The notes below the pieces were generated by a model that made no database searches, was not told where the DNA came from, and worked only from the letters and a program-made list of their open reading frames with translations. Shown here piece by piece: positions 43,350-52,059 of a stretch of 64,000 nucleotides of DNA. Position 1 is the first letter of the stretch. Each line of letters opens with the position of its first letter. The stretch is taken from positions 1 through 64,000 of the forward strand of contig DAIPWT010000010.1 of NCBI GenBank assembly GCA_036783645.1, in the 5' to 3' direction. Source of the stretch: UBA4732 sp002404095 (lineage in GTDB: Bacteria > Planctomycetota > Planctomycetia > Gemmatales > Gemmataceae). Made by a program: the position numbers and the translations under genes.

Positions 43350-44729
43350 ATGAATCTTCCCAGCCCTTCTCTCGGCAGCCCCTCCTGGGTGGTCGTGTTA
43401 TTAGCGGTGCTTATGTCAGGCGGCCTCACGCGCGCCGCGGAGGCCGTGGCCGCCGGGCCGGAACCGCGCGCGGTCGTGGCGAAATGTACGTCGCCGGACG
43501 GCACACTGCTGTCGCGCGAGTCGAGCGGCAAGGATTGGAAGCCGGTGGCGAAAACCGTCATGGTTTCCAGCCGCGACGTATTGCTGGCGCTGCCCGGAGT
43601 TCAAGCGGTCGTGGAGACGGAACCGCCGGGCGTGAGCCTAACGTTGTTTGGAGGTTGGCCGCAACTTTCGCCGTCGCCCGTCCTCGCATCGGAGGTCATG
43701 CTCCACGACGGCCGGGCCTACGACCTCGATTTCACGCTGCGCGAAGGCCGGGTGCTGTTGACCAACACCAAGGAAAAGGGGCCGGCCCGCATCTGGGTGC
43801 GTCTGCCGGGGTTCGCCTGGCAGCTGACGCTGGCCGAACCGGGCACGCGCGTCGGCCTGGAAATATACGGCCGATGGCCGCGCGGCGTTCGCTTCGCCAA
43901 GGAGCCGCGGCCCGGCGAAGAGCCGACGAAAGTCCTCGTTTTGCTGATGCTCAAAGGGCAAGCGCAGTTGACGACGGACACCCATTCGTATGAGCTGTCG
44001 GCCCCACCGGGGCCGGCGCTGATGACGTGGGACAGCGTGGCCGGGGAGGCGAGCGGCCCGCAAAGGCTGAGGGCGTTGCCGGCGTGGGCCGATCCGAACG
44101 TGCTGGTGCCGGCCGAGGGCAAGGCGGTGGACGAAGTCGTCCGGACCTATAAGGCCACGCTGAAGAAAACCGGCTCGCCGGAGGAAACGATGACGGCATT
44201 GTTCAACGCGGCCGCGACGGAAAAAGACAAATCGCGGGCCGCGCAAATGCGCGAGTTCGCCGTGTTGGGATGGAACGCCCTGGACGATTTGCCGCGCGTG
44301 GCCGAGGCGTTGGCCGACCCGGGTTCGGCAGACGTGCGCGACGCGGCCGTGCTGGCGCTGCGAATGTGGATCGGCGCGGAAGTGGGCCGAGATCAGCAAC
44401 TTCACCGTTTATTACAGGACCGTCTCGGCTATACGGATCGCCAAGCCGACGCGGTGTTGGATTTGCTGCACAGTCCGTTCGACGCCGACGCGCCGACGAC
44501 GTATGAAGCGCTCATCCGTCTGCTGCAACACCCGAAACTGGCGGTACGGCAGTTGGCGCGCTGGCACCTTTATCGGTTGGCGCCCGTCGGCCGGGACATC
44601 CCTTATGACCCAGCCGCGACGGAGGAGGAGCGCGAGAAAGCGGTCAAGGCGTGGTTGGAATTGGTCCCAAGCGGCGAATTGCCGAAGGAAAAGAAGACGA
44701 AGGCGACGGGAGATGAACGGAAGCCGTAA
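43350..44729 (+). CDS. Exported protein with FecR-like and HEAT-like parts
   Basis: 459 aa with an N-terminal signal sequence (VVVLLAVLMSGGLTRAAEA). The following 220 residues are beta-rich and resemble FecR-type domains in planctomycete surface proteins (VMVSSRDVLLALPGVQAVVE, GRVLLTNTKEKGPARIWVRL). The C-terminal 200 residues are helical repeats (AQMREFAVLGWNALDDLPRV, HPKLAVRQLARWHLYRLAPV). The tail is Lys-rich. It probably sits outside the cytoplasmic membrane; no enzyme motif is seen. I chose the ATG at 43350 because it begins the signal peptide. Assignment to FecR-like is tentative. Confidence 0.6.
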   Translation: MNLPSPSLGSPSWVVVLLAVLMSGGLTRAAEAVAAGPEPRAVVAKCTSPDGTLLSRESSGKDWKPVAKTVMVSSRDVLLALPGVQAVVETEPPGVSLTLFGGWPQLSPSPVLASEVMLHDGRAYDLDFTLREGRVLLTNTKEKGPARIWVRLPGFAWQLTLAEPGTRVGLEIYGRWPRGVRFAKEPRPGEEPTKVLVLLMLKGQAQLTTDTHSYELSAPPGPALMTWDSVAGEASGPQRLRALPAWADPNVLVPAEGKAVDEVVRTYKATLKKTGSPEETMTALFNAAATEKDKSRAAQMREFAVLGWNALDDLPRVAEALADPGSADVRDAAVLALRMWIGAEVGRDQQLHRLLQDRLGYTDRQADAVLDLLHSPFDADAPTTYEALIRLLQHPKLAVRQLARWHLYRLAPVGRDIPYDPAATEEEREKAVKAWLELVPSGELPKEKKTKATGDERKP

Positions 44730-44740
44730 GTAAGGGGCGC

Positions 44741-44805
44741 CGTTTAGCCGCGACCCGAAGGGGAGCGCGGGGGAAACGCGCTCCCCTTCGGGTCGCGGCT
44801 AAACG
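44741..44805. repeat. Inverted repeat, TTAGCCGCGACCC family, copy 4
   Basis: 29-base perfect arms beginning CGTTTAGCCGCGACCCG around a 7-base loop. It lies exactly between convergent genes, 11 bases after one stop and 2 bases before the other, so it probably serves as a two-way transcription barrier. Confidence 0.93.
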
Positions 44806-44807
44806 AT

Positions 44808-45584
44808 TCACTTCTTTTCCCAATGCAAAATCGCAATCAGCGGCTCCGGCGGTGGTTCGGCCGTCGGGTCGATTGTCAATTCATTGGTACGGTCGAAATT
44901 CTTGATGAGCGTCGGCTTCTGACCGTCGAGGAACTCGTCCAGCGTCGGCAGGTCGTCGTAAACGCGCGTGCCGTAGTGCATGGGCAGGATGTACCGCTTC
45001 GGCTTGAGTTGTTCGATGACCGTCTTGGCGTCGGTACCGTGGATCGTGTAAACGCCGCCGACGGGGATCATCAGCACGTCCACCGGCCCAATCTCCTTGA
45101 CCTGTTCTTCGGTTAAGATCTGTCCCAGATCGCCTAAGTGGACGATATGTAAGCCGTCCATTTCGATGACCCAAATGCCGTTACGGCCGCGCAGCAGGCC
45201 GCCCTTGGGGTCGTGGAATGAGGCAACGTCGCGGAACTTCACGTCCTTGAACTTTTCATTGATCGGCACGAACTCGACGCGCCGGCCGTCGCCCTTGGCG
45301 TCTTTGAGAGCGTTGAATTGCTTGACCTTCTTGAAATCCTTAACCACGTCCACTTGGGTATGGTCGGTGTGCAAATGGCTCATCAGGATCAGGTCGCCGT
45401 CCACCTCGATCCGGCCGTAAGCCTCAATGGCGTGCGGATCGAGGATGACGCGCGTGCCGGCGCTGGAGATAACCTCGAAGAACGATTGGCCGTGCCAGAT
45501 GATTTTGGGCTGCTGCTTCTCTTCGGCTGAAGCGTAGGTTGCGACGGCCAGGAGAACGGCGAAAGCGGCGAACGTGCGTTTCAT
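44808..45584 (-). CDS. Exported metallo-beta-lactamase-fold hydrolase
   Basis: 258 aa with a signal peptide (FAAFAVLLAVATYASA). The metal-binding motif is SHLHTDH (His70, His72, Asp74, His75), followed by HLGDLGQIL (third metal site) and a late LPMHYGT. This matches the UPF0173/UlaG-like branch of the metallo-beta-lactamase fold, in which members hydrolyse phosphodiesters or lactones. An exported version is less common than the cytoplasmic form. The start was set at 45584 to begin with the signal peptide; an in-frame start at 45632 would add 16 residues. Substrate unknown. It follows another exported-protein gene (45675) on the same strand. Confidence 0.82.
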   Translation of the reverse strand: MKRTFAAFAVLLAVATYASAEEKQQPKIIWHGQSFFEVISSAGTRVILDPHAIEAYGRIEVDGDLILMSHLHTDHTQVDVVKDFKKVKQFNALKDAKGDGRRVEFVPINEKFKDVKFRDVASFHDPKGGLLRGRNGIWVIEMDGLHIVHLGDLGQILTEEQVKEIGPVDVLMIPVGGVYTIHGTDAKTVIEQLKPKRYILPMHYGTRVYDDLPTLDEFLDGQKPTLIKNFDRTNELTIDPTAEPPPEPLIAILHWEKK

Positions 45585-45674
45585 TGCGGAGACTCCCAGG
45601 TCGCGGGTAGGGCGTTTTCCATCACCCATCATAACGCGGACCAGCGCGGCACCGCAAGAACTTCGTCCACGTCC

Positions 45675-46214
45675 TCATTTCTCCGGCGGCGGGACTGCGG
45701 GAATTCGGTCGGCGTCGGGATGGTAAGCGTCCACCGGCTCGCGTTCGGTGAACCGCGTCCTCGGCGCCAGCCGCACCACTTGGCGGTCGAACGGCCACAT
45801 AACTTCAAGCCGGTTGCTGATGACTTCCTGATCGTCGGGCGGAGCGCCCGGCTTCTTCCGTGTGACGAACACGGTCAGCTTGTCGCCCTTCTGAAAGCGG
45901 TACTTTTCCCACTGGTACTGCATCAAAAGACATTGGACGTCGCCTTTGCCGAACATGCGGTCGTCCAGCACGCGATGCGTGACCGTACCGCCGTTGGCAT
46001 ACTCGATGTTGACGTAGTACCCGGCGTCTGGGTCGGGCGGCGTTTTCCAGGCGCCTTCCAGCGTCAGGACGTAGACGCGGCGGTCGAGCGGCCGAATCTC
46101 CCAAAGCGCGTAACCCGGATCGGTGAGGACGAGTTGATGTGAAGCAGCGGCGCGGGCCGGCGGGGCCGATAGGCAAACGGCCAACGTCAGCGAAAGGACG
46201 GACAAGGTGCGCAT
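45675..46214 (-). CDS. Exported hypothetical protein, 179 aa
   Basis: I recognise no family. It has a clear signal peptide (LSVLSLTLAVCLSAPPARAA) and a beta-rich mature part with many aromatic residues (YALWEIRPLDRRVYVLTLEG, CLLMQYQWEKYRFQKGDKL). The C-terminus is Pro-rich. A CGGAGGA ribosome site about 7 bases before the ATG at 46214 supports the start and excludes an upstream frame. It lies 125 bases downstream of the last permease gene of the five-copy array on the same strand, and upstream of the metallohydrolase gene, so it could belong to the same transcript. Confidence 0.7.
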   Translation of the reverse strand: MRTLSVLSLTLAVCLSAPPARAAASHQLVLTDPGYALWEIRPLDRRVYVLTLEGAWKTPPDPDAGYYVNIEYANGGTVTHRVLDDRMFGKGDVQCLLMQYQWEKYRFQKGDKLTVFVTRKKPGAPPDDQEVISNRLEVMWPFDRQVVRLAPRTRFTEREPVDAYHPDADRIPAVPPPEK

Positions 46215-46339
46215 GGTGAAATCCTCCGAAGGCGTTCCATCCATGATCGCAACCTCGACGCGCTATTGCAACGGCTGCCGCGCCTCCGAAGACGGTTTGT
46301 TTGCCGATCGCGCGGCAAAGTCGTTACGGCTGCCGCCGT

Positions 46340-49198
46340 TCATTTTCCTTTCGCCGGCAAGGGTACAAGGTAAATGATGTCTTCCTTGTCGTAGAAGGCG
46401 CCTCCGTTACCAGGTAGTCCGTCGTAACTGCCTGTTTGCCGATGACCCCCGTTGTCAATTTTGTCCTCGCCGACGCTCCATAGGATGCCTTGCCCAGCAG
46501 GAATCTTGCGCCTAGGGCGCGGAGGCAGCCAGGGGAAGAGATCGTCCGGGGGTTCCGCTGCCACTGGCGGCTCCGCGGGCGGTGGAATCGTGCTACCGGA
46601 CAACAGGGGATCGGGCGGCCAATCAATTTCCTCGCCGCGCGACAAGCGATATCGGAATGGCTTTCCATAGTAATCAAACGGGTCGAGCGGGATGGACGGC
46701 AGATATTTCGGAACCAATTCGTCCAGCGTCTCGGCCGGTTTGCCGTTGTCCGCCTGATACAACCGCAGCGCCAGCTTCAATAACCCGGCTCGTTCCATGC
46801 TCACGTTCGTAAGTTTGTTTGGTTTGCCCCGCATGTACACGTACCACGAAAGCGATCCTGTTCCGTACAGCTGGAGCGCTTGGCGCTGTGCGTGGTTACC
46901 CCAGAACAAGACGCGCAAAATGCGCTGTTGCCGTTCCTGTTCCCAGGGCGCGAGCCAGGCCGTGGCGACCCATTGCGCTTCCATCTGTGCGTTTGGGTCG
47001 TCTATTCGTGAATCTCCGGTAAAAGTCAGGGAATATTTTAGCAAGGGAATAGGGTCATTCACCATATTCATAATCATTAAATCTTCCATCAAATCCTGCT
47101 CGTCGTCGCCTTTTGGCGCATCCACGTATTGGGAGAGGACGTCCAGCGCCTGATGGAGCAAGTCCGGCCGGCCGTGAAGGCGCTCCAACCATCGGTCCAG
47201 CGCCTTCAGCAGGAGTACTTCGCTTTCCCGACCGCGATAAACGTCGCCGATCGGAGCGCGGTGACGCATCGCCAGCGATAGACTCAGCCCAATGCGCAGG
47301 TTCTCGACGAAGGTCTCATCATCGCCGGCCGCCTGGCGTTGCAGCCCGCGCGCGGCGAGTGCGAGCGTGATCATCTGGCAATTTTCCGCCGCCGGTTGAC
47401 GACTCATATAGGTCACATTTCGCAGGTCTTCCACCACGCCCGGCGGCATGTCGGCGGCCTCTTTCAGCATTCCCAGCCATTGGCCGGCGATTATCCTGTT
47501 CAGCCAGGCGGTCAATTCTGGATCGTCGCCGGGCCAGCCGTGATCCAGCACGTTCCCCGCTCGCTCCTCTATCCGTAAGGGCGGAGCGCCTGCCACGCCA
47601 GGATGAATACCGTGCGACTGTTCCTCATAAAGTTCTCGGAGGAGGTCGCCGAACCGTGTGCAAGCGCTGCGAACGAGTTCGCCGGCTTTGTTCTCCTTCT
47701 CCGTGGGCAAGTTCGCACGAAAGCGTTCCAAGTCTACTTGCTCAGGAACATTTGGTATCTCCAATACCCGATACCACAAGCCGCCCGCGATCCATAGACC
47801 GATGAGGGCCAGGAACGGAGTGAACCGCGCCGCCGTCGTCCACGAGGCGATCCGGCCCGCCGCCCACGGACGCAACAGCAGCGGCGTAGAGGCTAACAAC
47901 AGAATTGGCGGGCCGAGCGCCTGCCATGTGTGTAAGCCGCTGGCCAACAAGGAGGGCAACCAAATGAGCGCTAGGAGAAGGCTCAATATTAAGGCGAACA
48001 GGGCGGACGCCAGAATGCTTCGGAACAGCAGACCGCATAGAACGCCGACGCAGAAGCCGTAGACAAGTCCCATCGTCAAGAACAACACCGGCCCGGATGT
48101 AATTACCAGCCCCGCGAACGTCCGCGACAAGGCCTGCGAGTTGAACAGGACGAGGATCATTGACGGCATTGTCATCAGGGCGGTCGCCGCCAGCGCGACG
48201 GCCAGGCGAACGCTGACTTTGACGATCCAGAGATGAATCAGCGGCAGCCGTTGATCGCCGAGATAGCGAAACGGCCCTTGTTGCTCGTCGTCGAAAGCGG
48301 TCGCGCCGCATAGGATGCCGACCAATAGCGTCGCGGCCGGCCAGGCAAGCGGCCCCAATGTGGGTATTAAAAATCCCACAACCAACCCGAAAATCATCAT
48401 GCCCAAGGCGAAACCGCGCGCTTGCCGCCACGTAAGCCAGAACAACACCAACCAACCGGGGCTGCGCGGTTTCCTTGCTCGCACGGCCGTGGTACGGAGC
48501 GGCTGCAAGCGGCCGCGATCCACTCGGGTGAAGAGAAAGGCGGAGCCGGCCAGAGCGGGAGCAATGGTCAAGAGCGCGACGCCGGCGCCGACCGGCCCCC
48601 AGAAGCGAATCGCGTCGTCGCCCGCCGGCTTGCCGGAGGCTATCGTCGCCAGAGCGGCCAGAAACCCCGCCAGAAGACTGGTGACGAAGACGGCCGCGAA
48701 CTGCGCGGCCAGGGCCAGCAGAATCATATTCATGACGCTGCGGCCGAACGATGAGAACAACATCCCCCAGGCGAAGCCGTAGAGGCCGCTCCAGATCATG
48801 CCGTTCAACGTCCACGCCGCCTCGAAGCCGTTGGCGAACAGATGCGCCGCCGCGGCCACGACTATCACCAGGGCAATTTGCGCGAACACAAGGAGCAGCC
48901 CCGCCAAGCACTTCGCCGACCAAAGGCGCCAACGCAGGCCCGGCAGCGCGTCGAGGAAGGACAGCGTACCCACCTCGCGTTCGCCGGCGAGCAGCATGGC
49001 GCCGCAGATGAGGCCGTAGGTCCAGGACAGGACGATAATCATCGTTCGCAAAATACTAGGCACTTCCGGATGGCTCTCTAGTCCGCCCGGCGCCATCACG
49101 AACGGCAGAAACAGCAGCGACGCCGCGGCGACGAAGGCCAAGGCCGCCCAGACGATGCGGTGTTCGCGGTATTCTTTCCATAGAAGAACGGAGAGCAT
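46340..49198 (-). CDS. Giant ABC-2 permease paralog, fifth in operon order
   Basis: 952 aa. The first about 540 residues are membrane helices in two similar halves: half one opens with LWKEYREHRIVW and has REVGTLSFLDALPGLRWRLW; half two opens with LFWLTWRQARGFALG and has QQGPFRYLGDQRLPLIHLW. A final helix (near LIGLWIAGGLWYRVLEIP) leads to a helical C-terminal domain of about 400 residues ending with LYQADNGKPAETLDELVPKY and LPSIPLDPFD. The linker before VLDHGWPGDD is of medium length. It is closest to the paralog at 49305. The ATG at 49198 begins the shared LWKEYREHR N-terminus; the leader is of type I. Substrate unknown. Confidence 0.8.
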   Translation of the reverse strand: MLSVLLWKEYREHRIVWAALAFVAAASLLFLPFVMAPGGLESHPEVPSILRTMIIVLSWTYGLICGAMLLAGEREVGTLSFLDALPGLRWRLWSAKCLAGLLLVFAQIALVIVVAAAAHLFANGFEAAWTLNGMIWSGLYGFAWGMLFSSFGRSVMNMILLALAAQFAAVFVTSLLAGFLAALATIASGKPAGDDAIRFWGPVGAGVALLTIAPALAGSAFLFTRVDRGRLQPLRTTAVRARKPRSPGWLVLFWLTWRQARGFALGMMIFGLVVGFLIPTLGPLAWPAATLLVGILCGATAFDDEQQGPFRYLGDQRLPLIHLWIVKVSVRLAVALAATALMTMPSMILVLFNSQALSRTFAGLVITSGPVLFLTMGLVYGFCVGVLCGLLFRSILASALFALILSLLLALIWLPSLLASGLHTWQALGPPILLLASTPLLLRPWAAGRIASWTTAARFTPFLALIGLWIAGGLWYRVLEIPNVPEQVDLERFRANLPTEKENKAGELVRSACTRFGDLLRELYEEQSHGIHPGVAGAPPLRIEERAGNVLDHGWPGDDPELTAWLNRIIAGQWLGMLKEAADMPPGVVEDLRNVTYMSRQPAAENCQMITLALAARGLQRQAAGDDETFVENLRIGLSLSLAMRHRAPIGDVYRGRESEVLLLKALDRWLERLHGRPDLLHQALDVLSQYVDAPKGDDEQDLMEDLMIMNMVNDPIPLLKYSLTFTGDSRIDDPNAQMEAQWVATAWLAPWEQERQQRILRVLFWGNHAQRQALQLYGTGSLSWYVYMRGKPNKLTNVSMERAGLLKLALRLYQADNGKPAETLDELVPKYLPSIPLDPFDYYGKPFRYRLSRGEEIDWPPDPLLSGSTIPPPAEPPVAAEPPDDLFPWLPPRPRRKIPAGQGILWSVGEDKIDNGGHRQTGSYDGLPGNGGAFYDKEDIIYLVPLPAKGK

Positions 49199-49243
49199 GG
49201 TTGAGACTCCCTCTGTGTCGATACTAGCGAGCCGCCTGATCAA

Positions 49244-49302
49244 GCGAGCCGCCGGGTTTATCCCGGCGGGTTCAACCGGCGGGGATAAACCCCGCCGCTC
49301 GC
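49244..49302. repeat. Inverted repeat, GCGAGCCGCCGGG family, copy 1
   Basis: Imperfect arms starting GCGAGCCGCCGGGTTTATCC between two permease genes. The same family lies at 57985 and a half copy near 33573. An extra partial GCGAGCCGCC unit precedes it at 49228. Confidence 0.8.
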
Positions 49303-49304
49303 CT

Positions 49305-51962
49305 TCATTTTGCTTCGGGCGGCAGTGGAACAAGAAAAACAACCTCTTGGCCTGCCCTCCCCAAGACGCCCTGACCCGGCGGAATCATCCGGGTAGAAGG
49401 CGCCGCTGGAAGAGCGTCGCTGGAATCAGATGGCAACGCGATCTCTTCCCCGCGCGACAACCGATAGCGGAACGGCGCGCCGCCGTAAGGATCGAGCGGA
49501 ATGGATGCCAGATATTTCGGAACCAGTGCGTCCAGCGTCTCGGCCGGCTTGCCGTTGTCGGCCAGATGCCAACGCAGCGCCAACTTGAGTAGCCCCGCTC
49601 GCTCCAAAGCTACGTTCGCGAGCTTGTTCGGTTCGCCCCGGATGTAAAAGAACCACATAAGCGGTCCCCCATTGTTCGACCAGGCCGCCCCGCGGCGCTG
49701 CGCCTCGTCGCCCCAGAATATGACGCGCAAAATGCGCTGTTGCCGTTCGTGTTCCCACGGCGCGAGCAATGCCGCGGACGCCCAGCGCGCCTCCGCCTGC
49801 ACGTCTGAATCGGGTTTTAGTGCGCCTTTGTTAACAACACTTAGGGCATATTGCAGCCAAGGAAGAGGGTCTTTGATGCAATTCAATATCAGTAGATTAT
49901 TCATCAGATCCTGATCTTCGTCGCTGTTCGCCGTTGCGTCCGCATACTTGGAGAGGACGTCGAGCGCCTGATGGAGCAAATCCGGCCGGCCGTGAAGGCG
50001 TTCCAACCATCGGTCCAACCCTTTCAGCAGAAGCACCTCGTTTTCCCGACCGCGAACTACGTCCAGTATGGGAGCGCGATGACGCATTGCCAGCGATAGA
50101 CTCAGGCCAAGGCGCAGGTTTTCGACGAACGCTTCGTCATCACCGGCCGCCTGGCGCTGTAGCCCGTGTGCGGCGAGTACAACCGTGATCTCCTTGGAAT
50201 TTTCGACTACTGGTCGATAACCCACATAGGCTAGATTCCGCATATCTTCCACCATGCCCGGCGGCAGGTCGGACGCCTCTTTCAGCATTCCTACCCACGC
50301 TTCAGCGGACGCCTTGTCCAGCCACGCGGCCAACTGCGCGTCGGCGCCGGACCAGCCGTGATCCAGCACGTTCTTGGCCTGCTCCCTTATGCCTTCCGGC
50401 GTAACAAGCGGCTTTTCAGAGAGACCGTAGAAGCCCGCGCAAGCGCTGCGAACGAGTTCGCCGGCTTTGTTATCTTTCTCCGTGGGCAGCGTCGCCCGAA
50501 TGGCTTCCAAGTCTACTTGCTCAGGGACATTGGGTATCTCCAATACCCGATACCACAAGCCGGCGACGATCCATAGGGCGATGAGAACCACAAATGGAGC
50601 AAGTCGCTTAACCGTCGTCCACGAGGCCGTTCGACCCGCCGCCCACGACCGCAACAGTAGCGGCGTGGAGGCCAACAACAGAATCGGCGGCCCAAGCGCC
50701 TGCCACATGTGCAAGCCGCCCGTCAGCAAGGAAGGAACCCAAATCGCCGCCAAGAGAAGGCTCATAAACAACGCGATCACGACGGACGCCCGAAGGCGGC
50801 GAAACAGTAGACCGCATAGAACGCCGACGCAGAAGCCGTAAACAAGCCCCATCGTCCCGAACAATACCAGCCCGCACGCCATCACCAGCCCCGCGAAGGC
50901 CAGCGATATGGGGTGCGGGTTGACCAGGGTGAGGCAGTAGGTCGGCATGGTCATTATGGTTGTCGCCGCCAGCGCGATGACCAAGCGGACGCCGACCTTG
51001 ATGAACCAGAGCCGCAACAGCGGCAGCCGTTGATCGCCGAGATCGCGAAACGACCCTTGCCGCTCGTCGTTGAAAGCGGTCGCGCCGCATAGTATCCCCA
51101 CCAAGAGCGTTGCCGTCGGCCAGACCATTGGCCCCAATAGGGGTATTAAAAATCCTGTAAGTAATGCGAAAGTCGCCATGCCCAAGGCGAAACCAAGCGA
51201 CTGCAGGCACGTCCGCCAGAACAACACCCACCAACCGGGGACGCCTTGCTGCGCTGACCGGACCTCAATCCGCAGCGGCTGTAAACGGCCGCGATCCAGC
51301 CGGGTGAAGAGAAAGGCCGAGCCGGCCAGCGCGGGAGCGATGGTCAAGAGAGCGACGGTGGCGGCGACTGTTCCCCAGAACCGGATCGGATCGTCTAACG
51401 GCATTCGGCCCGTGACAACGGCCAGAAACCATGCCAGCAGGCTCGTGACCGCGAGGGCCGCAACCTGCGCGCCCAGGCCCATCAGGATTATGTTCATGAC
51501 GCTGCGGCCGAACGACGAGAACAACATTCCCCAAGCGAAGCCGTAGAGACCGCTCCAGCACATGGCATTCAACGTCCACGCCGCATCAGCCCCGCTGACG
51601 AACAGATGCGCCGCCGTCGCTACGGTCAGCAGCAGGATGATTTGCGCGGCCACAAGGAGAACGCCCGCCAAACACTTCGCCAACCAGAGGCGCCAGCGCA
51701 GGCCGGGCAGCGCGTCGAGGAAGGGCAATGTGCCGACTTCACGTTCGCCGGCCAGCAGCATGGCGCCGCAGATTAGGCCATAGGACCAGGCCAGCGCGAC
51801 GACCAGTACGCGCAGGACGTAGCGCACTTCGGGATGGCCTTCCAATCCGCCCGGCGCCATCACGAACGGTAGAAACAACAGCGACGCCGCGGCGACGAAG
51901 GCCAAGGCCGCCCAGACGATGCGGTGTTCGCGGTATTCTTTCCACAGAAGAACATAGAGCAT
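49305..51962 (-). CDS. Giant ABC-2 permease paralog, fourth in operon order
   Basis: 885 aa, the shortest of the five. It has the same two-half membrane plan (LWKEYREHRIVW; LFWRTCLQSLGFALG; QQG-type loop reads RQGSFRDLGDQRLPL) and the same C-terminal helical domain with LRWHLADNGKPAETLDALVP and KYLASIPLDPYG. The linker before VLDHGWSGAD is short and lacks the Gly/Met/Pro-rich insertion of paralogs one to three. The start (ATG at 51962) lies in a sequence nearly identical to the other copies. The leader is of type II. Closest to the paralog at 46340, sharing LLFLPFVMAPGGLE. Function by homology only: membrane part of an ABC exporter with an extracytoplasmic helical domain. Confidence 0.8.
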   Translation of the reverse strand: MLYVLLWKEYREHRIVWAALAFVAAASLLFLPFVMAPGGLEGHPEVRYVLRVLVVALAWSYGLICGAMLLAGEREVGTLPFLDALPGLRWRLWLAKCLAGVLLVAAQIILLLTVATAAHLFVSGADAAWTLNAMCWSGLYGFAWGMLFSSFGRSVMNIILMGLGAQVAALAVTSLLAWFLAVVTGRMPLDDPIRFWGTVAATVALLTIAPALAGSAFLFTRLDRGRLQPLRIEVRSAQQGVPGWWVLFWRTCLQSLGFALGMATFALLTGFLIPLLGPMVWPTATLLVGILCGATAFNDERQGSFRDLGDQRLPLLRLWFIKVGVRLVIALAATTIMTMPTYCLTLVNPHPISLAFAGLVMACGLVLFGTMGLVYGFCVGVLCGLLFRRLRASVVIALFMSLLLAAIWVPSLLTGGLHMWQALGPPILLLASTPLLLRSWAAGRTASWTTVKRLAPFVVLIALWIVAGLWYRVLEIPNVPEQVDLEAIRATLPTEKDNKAGELVRSACAGFYGLSEKPLVTPEGIREQAKNVLDHGWSGADAQLAAWLDKASAEAWVGMLKEASDLPPGMVEDMRNLAYVGYRPVVENSKEITVVLAAHGLQRQAAGDDEAFVENLRLGLSLSLAMRHRAPILDVVRGRENEVLLLKGLDRWLERLHGRPDLLHQALDVLSKYADATANSDEDQDLMNNLLILNCIKDPLPWLQYALSVVNKGALKPDSDVQAEARWASAALLAPWEHERQQRILRVIFWGDEAQRRGAAWSNNGGPLMWFFYIRGEPNKLANVALERAGLLKLALRWHLADNGKPAETLDALVPKYLASIPLDPYGGAPFRYRLSRGEEIALPSDSSDALPAAPSTRMIPPGQGVLGRAGQEVVFLVPLPPEAK

Positions 51963-51984
51963 GGATGGACTCCTTGGACGCCGC

Positions 51985-52047
51985 CTACGAGCCGCGACCG
52001 TGAGGGAGCGGGGGCAAAAACCGCTCCCTCACGGTCGCGGCTCGTAG
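51985..52047. repeat. Inverted repeat, GAGCCGCGACC family, intact copy
   Basis: 27-base perfect arms beginning CTACGAGCCGCGACCGTGAG around a 9-base loop. It fills the gap between two permease genes. It shows what the interrupted copies at 12485 and 54992 looked like before insertion. Confidence 0.92.
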
Positions 52048-52059
52048 CGAAGCGTCGCT

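Noticed and set aside
44741..44805. Calling the TTAGCCGCGACCC hairpin an intrinsic terminator
   Set aside because: The stem is strong but no T-tract follows on either strand, so only a possible barrier role is claimed.
47742..48932. 396-aa frame in the same strand region as a permease gene
   Set aside because: Arg/Gly-rich shadow of the permease in another frame, with no hydrophobic pattern or motifs.
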